Below are positions 15,934-24,760 of a DNA stretch of 55,091 nucleotides, in pieces. Origin of the DNA: an uncultured Clostridia bacterium (GTDB taxonomy: Bacteria; Bacillota_A; Clostridia; Christensenellales; Borkfalkiaceae); NCBI GenBank assembly GCA_934292955.1, contig CAKQXZ010000006.1:1-55091 (forward strand). Direction: 5' to 3'. The number at the start of each line of letters is the position of its first letter. Position 1 is the first letter of the stretch. A model generated the notes under the pieces. It ran no database searches, had not been told where the DNA came from, and saw nothing but the letters and a program-made list of their open reading frames with translations. The position numbers and the translations under genes were made by a program.

Positions 15934-16442
15934 CCGTTTATTCTTACATAATGCCCGCGTTCACACTGCTTACTCTTATCTGCGGGGCGATTAAAAAAGT
16001 AGATTTGTACGAAGGCTTTTCGGAAGGGGTAAAACAGACGATAAATTTGCTTGCGGGAATTTTTCCGTATATAGCGACCGTGCTTGTTATGACCGAACTG
16101 GTTGAAGTAAGCGGCGCGGGAAAAACGATAAACAAATTCCTTTCGCCCATGTTTTCGTTTCTCGGCATTCCCGAAGAACTGACGGGGCTTGTTCTTCTTA
16201 AACCTTTTTCGGGGAGCGGAAGCCTTGCGCTTTTATCCGAAACCTTTGAAAAATACGACGCAGATTCTTACATATCGCGTTGTGCCGCGTGCATTTACGG
16301 TTCGTCCGAAACAACCTTTTACGTTTCCGCCGTTTATTTTTCCGCTTGTAAAAATAAAAAGACGGGACTTGCGATTATCGTTTCGCTTATCTCGACTTTT
16401 CTGTCGGCAATACTTGCCTGTTTTCTTTGCAGAATTATGTAG
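15930..16442 (+). CDS. spmB: Spore maturation protein B
   Basis: 170-residue membrane protein of the SpmB family. Its features are a helical pair at each end, the Gly-rich VSGAGKTINKFLSPMFSFLG and KPFSGSGSLALL motifs, and a conserved ACIYGSSETTFYV segment. It starts at an ATGA overlap with spmA, with GGAG eight bases upstream, so the two are translated together. Its presence is good evidence that the organism forms endospores. The gene converges with the CDF transporter gene. Confidence 0.95.
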   Translation: MTVYSYIMPAFTLLTLICGAIKKVDLYEGFSEGVKQTINLLAGIFPYIATVLVMTELVEVSGAGKTINKFLSPMFSFLGIPEELTGLVLLKPFSGSGSLALLSETFEKYDADSYISRCAACIYGSSETTFYVSAVYFSACKNKKTGLAIIVSLISTFLSAILACFLCRIM

Positions 16443-16471
16443 TTTTTATCTTATATCACGGCTAACTATGC

Positions 16472-16500
16472 CGTTAACCGACCTATAGGTCAACTTTTTT
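16472..16500 (-). repeat. Dispersed hairpin repeat between convergent genes
   Basis: Plus strand CGTTAACCGACCTATAGGTC then AAC and a six-T run; it contains the 12-bp palindrome GACCTATAGGTC. It lies 30 bases past spmB and 35 past the CDF stop and may help terminate spmAB. Confidence 0.65.
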
Positions 16501-16534
16501 ATAAAGCACAACGCATTGTAAGTCGCTTTATAAA

Positions 16535-17704
16535 TTATTCTATAAACGACTTTTCGACCTGACAAACGACGTTATAGTTCGGCGAAACTTGGTTTACGCG
16601 CTCTTTGATTTTTTTCTTGATTTCTATAAAATCGGTTTTATCTTCCTGCGGAATAAGCACGTCGAAAATAAGATTGGTATGCGTTTCGCCGTCCACTATG
16701 CGAAAATCGTGCACAGAATAATCGTTGTTTATATCGGCCACGATATCGCACACAAGCGCCTTTAATTGCTCGGTTTTCTCGTCGCCTACCAGCACGGGGT
16801 CCATATGAATTACGGCAATGCATTTGTATTTGCGTTCGAGTTCGCGCTCGATATTGTCTATTTCGTCGTGGGAAACTATAGCGTCGACCTTAGAATCGAC
16901 TTCGGCGTGAAGAGAAATAAACTGTCTGCCCGCGCCGTAGTTATGCACCATAAGATCATGTACGCCGATTATTCCTTTATGCGCCGTGACCGTGCCGTAA
17001 ATATCTTCGACAAGACTTTTATCGGGAGCCGTTCCGAGCAGCAGCCCGATAGTTTCTTTTGCCGAAGAAAATCCGCTGTAGAAAATGAACAACGCGACGA
17101 TAAGCCCGCAAACGGCGTCGATCTGCCAACCGAAAAATTTATTGAGCAGCATGGATACAAGAACGGTAAAAGTGGCAACGCAGTCGGTTATACTATCGTT
17201 CGCAACGGCCCTGAGCGTTGCCGAATCTATCTTTTTTGCAAGCGAGCGATTATAAATGAACATGTAAAGTTTTACAGCAATCGAACCGCAAAGAATCCCA
17301 AGCGCGATATACGAAAACTCTACGGGTTCAGGCGTTATAATCGCTTCAATCGAACTTTTAGCAAGTTCTATACCGACCGTAACGATTAAAATAGCGACGG
17401 TGAGCCCCGCAACGTATTCCATTCTGCCATGCCCGAACGGGTGCTCTCTGTCGGTAGGCTTTGCCGCAAGGCGAAAACCTATAAATGTTACAACCGAAGA
17501 ACCCGCGTCGCTTAAGTTGTTGAAAGCGTCGGCAGTCATGGAAATAGAACCGCAAATCATTCCCGCAATAAATTTGCAGGCAAACAGCACAAGGTTAAAA
17601 AAGATACCCGCCGCTCCCGACAATATTCCGTATTTTTCCCTTACTACGGGATCGCCGTAGTCGGTACGATTTTTTATAAATATTTTTGAAAGCAGCGTTA
17701 TCAT
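16535..17704 (-). CDS. Cation diffusion facilitator (CDF) metal exporter
   Basis: 389 residues, longer than the ~300 usual for FieF/CzcD. Six membrane helices span ~28-215, with metal-site motifs in helix 2 (ADAFNNLSD, an N-x3-D arrangement) and helix 5 (ANDSITD, D-x3-D), and HPFGHGR between helices 2 and 3. The C-terminal cytoplasmic part starts with a ZT-dimer domain (~215-295) and has an extra ~90-residue second ferredoxin-like segment. It likely exports divalent metal by proton exchange; the ion (Zn, Mn or Fe) cannot be told. GGGGAG precedes the ATG. Confidence 0.9.
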   Translation of the reverse strand: MITLLSKIFIKNRTDYGDPVVREKYGILSGAAGIFFNLVLFACKFIAGMICGSISMTADAFNNLSDAGSSVVTFIGFRLAAKPTDREHPFGHGRMEYVAGLTVAILIVTVGIELAKSSIEAIITPEPVEFSYIALGILCGSIAVKLYMFIYNRSLAKKIDSATLRAVANDSITDCVATFTVLVSMLLNKFFGWQIDAVCGLIVALFIFYSGFSSAKETIGLLLGTAPDKSLVEDIYGTVTAHKGIIGVHDLMVHNYGAGRQFISLHAEVDSKVDAIVSHDEIDNIERELERKYKCIAVIHMDPVLVGDEKTEQLKALVCDIVADINNDYSVHDFRIVDGETHTNLIFDVLIPQEDKTDFIEIKKKIKERVNQVSPNYNVVCQVEKSFIE

Positions 17705-17722
17705 ATTTCTCCCCTATACTGC

Positions 17723-17758
17723 AAAAAGTATGCCTATAAGCCCGTTATCGGCACTTTT
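17723..17758 (+). repeat. Dispersed hairpin repeat downstream of the serine dehydratase gene
   Basis: GCCTATAAGCCCGTTATCGG (17732 on). The arms GCC-ATAA and TTAT-GGC pair across a five-base loop; read leftward it ends in ACTTTTT like a weak terminator. It shares 19 of 20 bases with a segment inside dxr (44997-45016). Confidence 0.7.
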
Positions 17759-17777
17759 GGTTAGATTTGCCCAAAAC

Positions 17778-18983
17778 TTACTCCTGCTCGTCGCCTAAGT
17801 TTTTATAGACCATGGCAAGCCCGCCTTCGGCGGTTTCTTTATATAAACGGCTTAAATCTTTACCCGTAACATACATTGTATGAACAATACTGTCAAACGA
17901 AATTTTGCGCGTTTCGGTAAGAAATTTTGCAAGGCTTAACGCGTTTATAGCACGCATAGCGGCAACGGCGTTTCTTTCTATACAAGGAATCTGCACCAGC
18001 CCTTTAATCGGGTCGCATGTAAGACCGAGATAGTGTTCCATTGCGACTTCTGCGGCGTATTCGATCTGGTCGGAACTCATTTTATAAAGTTCGGCAAGCC
18101 CCGCGCTCGCCATAGAACACGCGCTGCCGATTTCAGCCTGGCAACCGCACTCCGCACCGGAAATAGACGCATTGGTTTTTATAATATTGCCGATAAGTCC
18201 CGCTGTCGCAAGCGCGTCGATTACTTCGTCGTCAGAAAAACCGCACTTATTCTGCTTGTAAATAAGGCAAGCGGGCAAAACTCCGCTCGCTCCGCAAGTA
18301 GGCGCGGTAACGACTTCGCCGCCGCAAGCATTCTGTTCTGCAACGGCAAAAGCGTACGAGCAGACGAGCATGTTCTCGATAGTTTCGGCTGTTTCAAACA
18401 CGCTGATCTGCTTGTATAAATACCCCGCTTTGCGCTCGATATTAAGCCCGCCGGGTAAAATTCCGCTTGCGTTCAGCCCTTCTTTAACGCATTGTTTCAT
18501 TTTTGAAAGCACTAGGCGCAGATAATCTTTTATTTCGGGTTCGCACTCGTAAACGTACTCGCAAAGACGAATGCCTTTTTTATCGCAATACTCTTTAATT
18601 TCGGAAAAGGTGTTGAGCGAGTAAACTTCTTCGCCGCCGTCCTTTTTGCCGTCGATCGAGAACGCGCCGCCGCCTAAACTTATGACTTCATAGCGGCGTT
18701 TATCGTTTTTTGAAACGGCGTACACTATCATAGTGTTGGGGTGCGACAGTCCGCCCGCTTCTTTTTGAAAAACGACGGGCGTATTTTCGCCGAGCGCTTT
18801 ACGGATAACAGCGTCGGTGCCGTGCCCTTTACCGGTGTATGCAAGCGAGCCGTATAATTCGACGTTATAAGTATATTCGGGGCTTAGCCCGTCTGCTATT
18901 TTTCTGCACGCCGAATATATTGCCATCGTGTGAGAAGAAGACGGACCGAACCCTATTCTGTATAATTCTTTCAAAGATTTCAT
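17778..18983 (-). CDS. sdaA: L-serine dehydratase, single-chain iron-sulfur type
   Basis: 401 residues converting L-serine to pyruvate and ammonia with a [4Fe-4S] cluster. The N-terminal domain has the GPSSSHTM motif (~13-20), the linker region GILPGGLNIERK follows, and the C-terminal catalytic half carries the cluster cysteines (APTCGASG; AECGCQAEIGSACSMA; LTCDPIKGLVQIPCIERN). Clostridia often split this into alpha and beta chains; here they are fused as in E. coli SdaA. There is no clear ribosome site at the ATG, but the N-terminus matches the family. It lies between two dispersed repeats. Confidence 0.96.
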   Translation of the reverse strand: MKSLKELYRIGFGPSSSHTMAIYSACRKIADGLSPEYTYNVELYGSLAYTGKGHGTDAVIRKALGENTPVVFQKEAGGLSHPNTMIVYAVSKNDKRRYEVISLGGGAFSIDGKKDGGEEVYSLNTFSEIKEYCDKKGIRLCEYVYECEPEIKDYLRLVLSKMKQCVKEGLNASGILPGGLNIERKAGYLYKQISVFETAETIENMLVCSYAFAVAEQNACGGEVVTAPTCGASGVLPACLIYKQNKCGFSDDEVIDALATAGLIGNIIKTNASISGAECGCQAEIGSACSMASAGLAELYKMSSDQIEYAAEVAMEHYLGLTCDPIKGLVQIPCIERNAVAAMRAINALSLAKFLTETRKISFDSIVHTMYVTGKDLSRLYKETAEGGLAMVYKNLGDEQE

Positions 18984-19000
18984 AGTTAATTAAAGCGGCA

Positions 19001-19038
19001 AATATAGCCCTATAAGTCGATTATCGGCACTTTTTATA
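19001..19038 (+). repeat. Dispersed hairpin repeat, near-consensus copy
   Basis: AATATAGCCCTATAAGTCGA then TTATCGGCACTTTTTATAAG. It sits 30 bases past the M18 aminopeptidase stop and is the best match to the full consensus, with seven of eight stem pairs. Confidence 0.8.
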
Positions 19039-19066
19039 AGTTTATGCAACCGTTTTTACGCCACCC

Positions 19067-20431
19067 TTACTTGATAAATGCAAGGAAAGCGAGATAGTTT
19101 TCGTAAAGGTCGGCTTTAGAAATAACTTCGTAAGGCGAATGCATAGAAACCACGGGAACGCCGATATCTACCGTGTCGATATTGAGTTTCGCAACGTATT
19201 TGGCGATAGTTCCGCCACCGCCGCAATCTACTTTACCGAGTTCGCCGGTCTGCCAGATTACGCCGTTTTCGTCGAATAGTTTGCGGATAAATGCAAGGAA
19301 TTCGGCAGACGCGTCGTTAGAGCCGCTCTTTCCGCGCGCGCCCGTGAATTTGGTGATACCCGCCCCGCAAGAAAGCAAGGTGGAGTTGTTCTTTTCGGAA
19401 ACGTCGGGAAAATTAGGATCGTAACAAGCGTTGACGTCGGCGGACAGACACATCGATTTGGATCTGACGAGAGCGGGCGAAACACCGAACGAACGGCAGA
19501 TATCATCGACGATATCGGCAAAGAGTATGCACTGCATGCCGGTGTTGCCTTCGCTGCCGATTTCTTCTTTATCGACAAGCGCGGTAATAGAAGTATTGAC
19601 GGTATCTTCAACGTCGAACGCGGCAGCCTGCGCGGCATACGAGCAAACGCGGTCGTCATGACCGTATGCGCCGACGAGAGCGCGGTCAAAGCCTACGTCT
19701 TTTGCCTTGAATGCGGGAACGACGGACATTTCCGCACTTAAGAAATCCTCTTCTTCGATACCGTATTTATCTTCGAGAATTTTAAGCAGATTTTTCTTGA
19801 CAGTTTTATCTTCGTCCTTTTCGCCGTAAGGAATATTGCCGAGCCAGATATTAAGGTCTTCGCCCGCAATGGCTTCGGAAAGCGTTTTAGCGTTCTGCTT
19901 TGCGGCAAGGTGCGGCAGAAGATCGCTGATATAAAATACTGGGTCTTTTTCTTCTTCGCCTATTCTGATATCTTTGACCGTGCCGTCTTTAAGCGCGACC
20001 ACGCCGTGAAGAGCAAGAGGAATTGCCGTCCACTGATACTTTCTTATACCGCCGTAATAATGTGTTTTCGCAAAGGCAATATCGGCTTTTTCATAAAAGG
20101 GCACCTGCTTGAAGTCGAGTCTGGGGTTATCTATATGCGAAGCGACTATTCTGATACCCGCTTCGGATACATCCGCAGAACCGATTCTTATAAGGAACAA
20201 GTTTTTACCGCGGTTATTATAATAAAGTTTATCGCCCGCGGCGTATTTCATGCCGAACTTCAAGGGTTTGAAACCGTTCTTTTCGGCTTTTGCAACAAGC
20301 ACGGAGCAAGCTTCCCTTTCGGTCTTGCTTTCGTCAAGGAAGGTCTTGTAACCTTCGGCGAAATCGAAAATCTTTTTTGTGAGTTTTTTGTCTGCAACTT
20401 CGTAAACGTTGGTTCTTTCGTATTCTTTCAT
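19067..20431 (-). CDS. M18-family aminopeptidase
   Basis: 454 residues of the M18 (aminopeptidase I) family, a cytoplasmic dodecameric zinc exopeptidase. Visible metal and catalytic motifs are ASHIDNPRLDFK (His), YGHDDRVC (Asp), VDKEEIGSEGNTG (catalytic Glu pair) and C-terminal SMHSPYE (His). The start is the ATG at 20431 with AAGGAG upstream; a GTG/ATG extension of nine codons has no site. Monocistronic, divergent from the manganese-riboswitch unit. It probably recycles peptides. Confidence 0.95.
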   Translation of the reverse strand: MKEYERTNVYEVADKKLTKKIFDFAEGYKTFLDESKTEREACSVLVAKAEKNGFKPLKFGMKYAAGDKLYYNNRGKNLFLIRIGSADVSEAGIRIVASHIDNPRLDFKQVPFYEKADIAFAKTHYYGGIRKYQWTAIPLALHGVVALKDGTVKDIRIGEEEKDPVFYISDLLPHLAAKQNAKTLSEAIAGEDLNIWLGNIPYGEKDEDKTVKKNLLKILEDKYGIEEEDFLSAEMSVVPAFKAKDVGFDRALVGAYGHDDRVCSYAAQAAAFDVEDTVNTSITALVDKEEIGSEGNTGMQCILFADIVDDICRSFGVSPALVRSKSMCLSADVNACYDPNFPDVSEKNNSTLLSCGAGITKFTGARGKSGSNDASAEFLAFIRKLFDENGVIWQTGELGKVDCGGGGTIAKYVAKLNIDTVDIGVPVVSMHSPYEVISKADLYENYLAFLAFIK

Positions 20432-20626
20432 TTTTTCTCCTTTTTCGACGCGCACCATAAAGACACGCGCGCCGCGTCGGTTGAACTTATTATTACATGA
20501 TTATAATCTTAAAGGCTTTTTTTGTCAATGTTTTTACACGTTTGATATACGTTTGATTGCCGCCGATCGGCGTTTTGTAATACATAAACTAAATCGCGGC
20601 AAAAATTAAAAATGCCGGTTTCTTTC

Positions 20627-20655
20627 TTGACAAAGGGTAAACGATTTTATATAAT
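20627..20655 (+). promoter_or_regulatory. SigA-type promoter of the riboswitch-ATPase unit
   Basis: Consensus TTGACA (20627-20632), 17-base spacer, consensus TATAAT (20650-20655). Transcription should start near 20661-20663, right at the aptamer. Confidence 0.9.
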
Positions 20656-20660
20656 ACCGC

Positions 20661-20740
20661 ATGCTAAAGGGAGTAGCCGCCTGCCGTATTACGCAGGCAC
20701 CCGTTATCGTCATCACGACCGCAAGGTCCGGTAACGGATA
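20661..20740 (+). ncRNA. yybP-ykoY (Mn2+) riboswitch aptamer
   Basis: The leader begins ATGCTAAAGGGAGTAGCC, matching the conserved GGGGAGUAG-type loop, followed by a CCTGC/GCAGG stem. The second conserved loop, ATCGTCATCACGACC, is held in a CCGTTA/TAACGG stem with an inner GACC-GCAA-GGTC hairpin. The two loops form the metal site in known structures of this class. The downstream gene is a P-type cation ATPase, a known target of the class. Confidence 0.92.
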
Positions 20741-20748
20741 TTCGATTT

Positions 20749-20810
20749 TTTTCGGAACGGCAAGACTTTTGCAATCTTTTCGGTTGCAAAAGTCTTTTTT
20801 GTTCCGAAAA
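20749..20810 (+). terminator. Riboswitch-controlled terminator
   Basis: A long hairpin: outer TTTTCGGAAC/GTTCCGAAAA and inner AAGACTTTTGCAA/TTGCAAAAGTCTT, with a TTTTTT stretch at the end of the inner stem (20795-20800). It lies between the aptamer and the ATPase start and is presumably disfavoured when Mn2+ binds. Confidence 0.85.
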
Positions 20811-20835
20811 CCACAAAAATAATAAGGAGTATCTT

Positions 20836-23523
20836 ATGAAACACTACCTTCAGGCACCCGAAGAAACGCTTAAAGAGTTGAATTCTTCGGCAAACGGGCT
20901 TAGTACTGAAGAAGCCGAAAAACGCCTGCAAAAAAACGGTGCGAACAAACTTGCGGAAGGCAAAAAAACGCCCGCCATCGTCAAGTTCTTCAAACAGATG
21001 ACCGACCCGATGACGATAATACTGCTTGTTGCGGCTGTCGTTTCGGGCATCATTTCCATAGCCGAAAAATCCGTGCCGACCGACGTCTTTATAATTCTTT
21101 TCGTCGTAATACTCAACGCCGTTTTGGGCGTGGTGCAGGAATCTAAAGCAGACAAAGCGTTGTCCGCTCTTAAAGAACTTACCGCGGCAACTTCAAAAGT
21201 ATTAAGAAACGGCAAGCAGGAAACGGTAAAAAGCGAATTATTGACCGTGGGCGACGTAATCGTTTTAGAAGCGGGCGACGCTGTTCCCGCAGACGCGCGC
21301 ATTATAGAATGCAACTCGCTTAAATGCGAAGAGTCGGCTTTGACCGGCGAATCGGTTCCCGTAGAAAAACGACTTAACGCGCTTACTCCCGATAAAAACG
21401 GAGAAGTCGCGCTGGGCGACAGAACTAATATGGTCTATTCGGGCAGCACCGTCGTTTACGGACGTGCAAAAGCGGTCATTACGGCGACGGGCATGAATAC
21501 CGAAATGGGCAAAATCGCGACCGCGCTTCAAGGTGTTAAAGAAGAAAAAACGCCGTTGCAGGTCAAACTTTCGCAACTTTCCAAAATACTTACAAAACTC
21601 GTTATCGGTATATGCATAGTGATTTTTGCCGTCGGGCTTATACGCGAACTTATAGTAAGCGGCGGCAATCTCGACGTAAAAACTTTCTTCGAACACACCG
21701 TTCTCGATACGTTTATGGTAGCCGTCAGCCTTGCGGTCGCGGCAATCCCCGAAGGGCTTTCGACCGTGGTAACAATCGTGCTTTCGATTGGCGTTACGAA
21801 AATGTCGAGAAGATCCGCGGTTATCCGTAAACTTACCGCGGTAGAAACTCTCGGTTGTACGCAGATTATTTGTTCGGATAAAACGGGAACGCTTACGCAA
21901 AACAAGATGACCGTCGTTTCGGACTATACCGCGGATAAAGAACTCTGTCGCAAGGCAATGACCTTGTGCAACGACGCAATGCCCGACGAAAACGGCGTTG
22001 CCGTAGGCGAACCTACCGAATGCGCGCTTGTTAACTACGCGACAGCGGGCGGCACCGATAAAAACGCTCTGCTTGAAAAATCGCCGAGATTGAACGAACT
22101 GCCTTTCGATTCGGGAAGAAAGATGATGTCCACTTTCCATAACGAAGACGGCAAAATTATTCAGTATGTAAAGGGCGCACCCGACGAACTGTTGCGACTT
22201 TGCATAAAGGCGATAACCGAAAAAGGCGTTACCGAACTTACCGACGATATACGCAAAGAAATTCTTGCAAACAACAAGGCTATGGCGGATAAAGCGTTGC
22301 GCGTTCTTGCCTGCGCTTACCGCGAATACGATAATATGCCGCAAACCGTTACCGTTGAAGATAACGAAAAAGACCTTACGTTTATAGGGCTTTGCGGAAT
22401 GATAGATCCTATCCGCCCCGAAGTAAAAGACGCGATTAACAAATGCAAGTCGGCGGGCATAAGACCTATAATGATAACGGGCGACCATAAAGACACGGCT
22501 GTCGCCATTGCAATGGAACTGGGCATAATAAAGAACCCGTCCGAAGCAATTACAGGTGCGGAACTCAATGCAATCGACGACGAAACGCTTGAAAAAACAA
22601 TCGATAAGTACTCTGTTTACGCAAGAGTTCAACCCGAACACAAGGTTCGCATAGTCAACGCCTGGAAAAAGCGCGGAATGATTACCGCAATGACGGGCGA
22701 CGGCGTAAACGACGCCCCCTCGATTAAGACCGCGGATATAGGCGTAGGCATGGGCATAACCGGCACAGACGTAACCAAAAACGTTGCCGATATGGTGCTT
22801 GCCGACGACAATTTCGCCACGATAGTTTTCGCAGTCGGCGAAGGTCGGCGTATTTACGACAATATCCGTAAAGCGATACAGTTTTTGCTCTCTTCGAACA
22901 TGAGCGAAGTTTTAACGGTATTTACCGCGCAGATGTTCGGTTTTACCGTGCTTAAAGCGCCCCACCTTTTGTGGATAAACCTTATAACAGACTGTCTGCC
23001 CGCGCTTGCGCTCGGTATGGAACCCGCCGAAAAAAATTCTATGAAAAAACCGCCCCGCTCGAGTAAAGACGGCATTTTTGCGGGCGGCTTGGGCTTCGAT
23101 ACGGTTTACCAGGGCATTCTCGTAAGCGCGCTTACGCTTATTGCATATTTTCTCGGTCGCAACGTTTTATTCGACCCGAACTGCGGCACGGCAGAAATGC
23201 AGGGCATGACAATGGCGTTTTTAACAATGTCTATGGCGGAAATATTCCACTCTTACAATATGCGCTCGCAACGCGGTTCGATTTTCACGCTGGGCAGTCA
23301 TAACTTCTTCATTTTCGGCGCAATGATACTTTCTCTTATTCTTACGACCGTGGTTATAGAAGTACCTTTCCTTGCACAACTTTTCGATTTTGCGCGTATA
23401 GATATCGAAGAATATCTCGTAGCGTTAGGCTTGGCAATTCTGATTATTCCGATTGTAGAAATAGTTAAAGCAATACAACGCGCGGTTACTAAGAAAAACG
23501 CCACTCAAGACAAAAACGCGTAA
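20836..23523 (+). CDS. P2-type cation-transporting ATPase, likely Mn2+/Ca2+ exporter
   Basis: 895-residue ATP-driven pump. Features in order are the N-terminal cation-ATPase domain, TGES in the actuator domain (~170-173), IPEGLS in membrane helix 4 (~304-309, ion site), the phosphorylation motif DKTGTLT with Asp about 348, KGAPDELL in the nucleotide domain, TGDGVNDAPS hinge motif, and six C-terminal membrane helices. Sequence type is that of PacL/SERCA-like bacterial pumps. The Mn2+ riboswitch upstream argues that its physiological role is manganese export, as for Lactococcus YoaB; calcium cannot be excluded. AAGGAG precedes the ATG. Confidence 0.95.
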   Translation: MKHYLQAPEETLKELNSSANGLSTEEAEKRLQKNGANKLAEGKKTPAIVKFFKQMTDPMTIILLVAAVVSGIISIAEKSVPTDVFIILFVVILNAVLGVVQESKADKALSALKELTAATSKVLRNGKQETVKSELLTVGDVIVLEAGDAVPADARIIECNSLKCEESALTGESVPVEKRLNALTPDKNGEVALGDRTNMVYSGSTVVYGRAKAVITATGMNTEMGKIATALQGVKEEKTPLQVKLSQLSKILTKLVIGICIVIFAVGLIRELIVSGGNLDVKTFFEHTVLDTFMVAVSLAVAAIPEGLSTVVTIVLSIGVTKMSRRSAVIRKLTAVETLGCTQIICSDKTGTLTQNKMTVVSDYTADKELCRKAMTLCNDAMPDENGVAVGEPTECALVNYATAGGTDKNALLEKSPRLNELPFDSGRKMMSTFHNEDGKIIQYVKGAPDELLRLCIKAITEKGVTELTDDIRKEILANNKAMADKALRVLACAYREYDNMPQTVTVEDNEKDLTFIGLCGMIDPIRPEVKDAINKCKSAGIRPIMITGDHKDTAVAIAMELGIIKNPSEAITGAELNAIDDETLEKTIDKYSVYARVQPEHKVRIVNAWKKRGMITAMTGDGVNDAPSIKTADIGVGMGITGTDVTKNVADMVLADDNFATIVFAVGEGRRIYDNIRKAIQFLLSSNMSEVLTVFTAQMFGFTVLKAPHLLWINLITDCLPALALGMEPAEKNSMKKPPRSSKDGIFAGGLGFDTVYQGILVSALTLIAYFLGRNVLFDPNCGTAEMQGMTMAFLTMSMAEIFHSYNMRSQRGSIFTLGSHNFFIFGAMILSLILTTVVIEVPFLAQLFDFARIDIEEYLVALGLAILIIPIVEIVKAIQRAVTKKNATQDKNA

Positions 23524-23567
23524 AAATATGTGAGCAAGTTAGACGGCTCAAAATTAAACAGAAAAAT

Positions 23568-23620
23568 AAAAGCCGCGGGAAAATGCTTTGTTTTAAGCAC
23601 TGTCCTGCGGCTTATTTTTA
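23568..23620. terminator. Bidirectional terminator after the ATPase gene
   Basis: AAAGCCGCGGGA pairs with TCCTGCGGCTT around an inner AATGCTT/AAGCA hairpin; a TTATTTTT tail follows. It separates the convergent ATPase and ogt genes. Confidence 0.85.
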
Positions 23621-23650
23621 TAAATATAAGGCTATAGGTCGGTTAACTTA
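23614..23650 (+). repeat. Dispersed hairpin repeat fused to a terminator tail
   Basis: The terminator T-run continues into TATAAATATAAGGCTATAGG then TCGGTTAAC. The TTTTATAAATAT prefix is shared with the copies at 3513 and 30912. Confidence 0.7.
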
Positions 23651-23668
23651 GTTTTTAAGGTTTTTACA

Positions 23669-23992
23669 CTATTGCAGATCCATACCGAAAACCCAACCGT
23701 ATTTTTTAAGGTCGACAATATCGTCAAAAACTTCAACGCCTTCGGAACGCAGAAAATCCCGCTGCAAAGCCGTACCGGCAAAACCGAAGTTTTTTGAAAG
23801 CCCGCCCCGCGCGTTTACCACACGATGGCAGGGCGTTACGATAAGATCGTCGTTGTTACTTTGCAATGCGTTTCCGACGGCTCTGCACGCCCGCGGTATA
23901 CCCAAATATGCGGCTATAGCACCGTAAGTGGACACTTTGCCGTAAGGAATAAGTTTCACCGCCGCAAAAACGCGACTTTGAAAATCGGTCAT
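23669..23992 (-). CDS. ogt: Methylated-DNA--protein-cysteine methyltransferase domain protein
   Basis: 107 residues, equal to the C-terminal DNA-binding/active-site domain of Ogt/AGT. The active-site motif is VTPCHRVV with the acceptor Cys, unlike alkyltransferase-like proteins that have Trp; RACRAVGNAL and the YGKVSTYGAIA helix-turn-helix are present. The N-terminal domain is absent, giving a minimal stand-alone form. It probably repairs O6-alkylguanine or flags it for excision repair. The ribosome site is poor. Confidence 0.88.
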   Translation of the reverse strand: MTDFQSRVFAAVKLIPYGKVSTYGAIAAYLGIPRACRAVGNALQSNNDDLIVTPCHRVVNARGGLSKNFGFAGTALQRDFLRSEGVEVFDDIVDLKKYGWVFGMDLQ

Positions 23993-24013
23993 ATTTCTGA
24001 TTAAACACGCAGA

Positions 24014-24709
24014 TTACATTATCTGTCTGCGGCGTTCTTTATCGCTTACGTCGGATAATTTTGCCGTCTTCTTTTCGGTCTTGGTAAGAGTATATTTTGC
24101 CGGTTCGTAAATCTTTTTAAGCGAATAATAAATGGAATAATGTTTAACGCCCGCGTTTACAAGATCTACGGTTGCCGAAAGCACGTCTTCGATAGTAAGG
24201 TAAATGGTTTCGCCCTTTTTGACCTTTGGACCCGCTTTAAGATAAATATCGAGCGTGCCGAAAAAAGGTTCTTCGGGGAATTGTTTGGAAAGTTCTTCTA
24301 CATACGCCTTGTTTTCGGACGGAACTTTGCTTACGGGCGCAAGCAGAACGTTAACGACGATTTTATCTATATCGTTTGTTCTCATGCTCTTGTTGCGCGT
24401 GATGACTTCGTGTCCGTTAATAGTTATTTCGGGAACTTCGGGTTTGGTCGGATATCCTTTTATAACCGACGGCGCAAGCAAGCCTATAAACAAAAGGATT
24501 ATTACCGCAAAAGAAATTCCCCACCACTGACTTTTGATCGCCATTGCGCCGATAAACAAGCCCATAGTTACCACGAGCAATATTATCAATGCGAAAAACT
24601 TGGTCTTTTTGGATCTGTTGTAAGGCAGATTGGGATAGTATCTCTTTTCCGACGCGGACGGTATTTCCTGTTCGCGTTCGATTGCGTTTTTTACGTTTTT
24701 ATTTTGCAT
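24014..24709 (-). CDS. Two-helix membrane protein, function unknown
   Basis: 231 residues: a charged cytoplasmic N-terminus, membrane helices at about 38-57 and 63-84, then a ~145-residue soluble domain containing TINGHEVITRNKSM, a stretch of beta strands (DIDKIVVNVLLAP), FFGTLDIYLKAGPKVKKG and a C-terminal basic helix. I do not recognise the family. GGAG precedes the ATG. The gene follows the PH-like membrane protein gene by 51 bases, separated by a dispersed repeat; the two may share a transcript. Confidence 0.75.
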   Translation of the reverse strand: MQNKNVKNAIEREQEIPSASEKRYYPNLPYNRSKKTKFFALIILLVVTMGLFIGAMAIKSQWWGISFAVIILLFIGLLAPSVIKGYPTKPEVPEITINGHEVITRNKSMRTNDIDKIVVNVLLAPVSKVPSENKAYVEELSKQFPEEPFFGTLDIYLKAGPKVKKGETIYLTIEDVLSATVDLVNAGVKHYSIYYSLKKIYEPAKYTLTKTEKKTAKLSDVSDKERRRQIM

Positions 24710-24736
24710 TTTAATCTCCGTTTATATTTCGAAACT

Positions 24737-24758
24737 GCCGATAATCGACTTATAGCCC
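24737..24758 (-). repeat. Dispersed hairpin repeat (reverse orientation)
   Basis: Plus strand GCCGATAATCGACTTATAGC then CC; the reverse complement matches the consensus hairpin fully. It lies only three bases past the stop codon of the leftward gene at 24761. Confidence 0.75.
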
Positions 24759-24760
24759 GA

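Noticed and set aside
21265..22641. 458-codon open frame on the minus strand
   Set aside because: It is a shadow of the P-type ATPase gene, whose motifs are complete; the shadow has no ribosome site.
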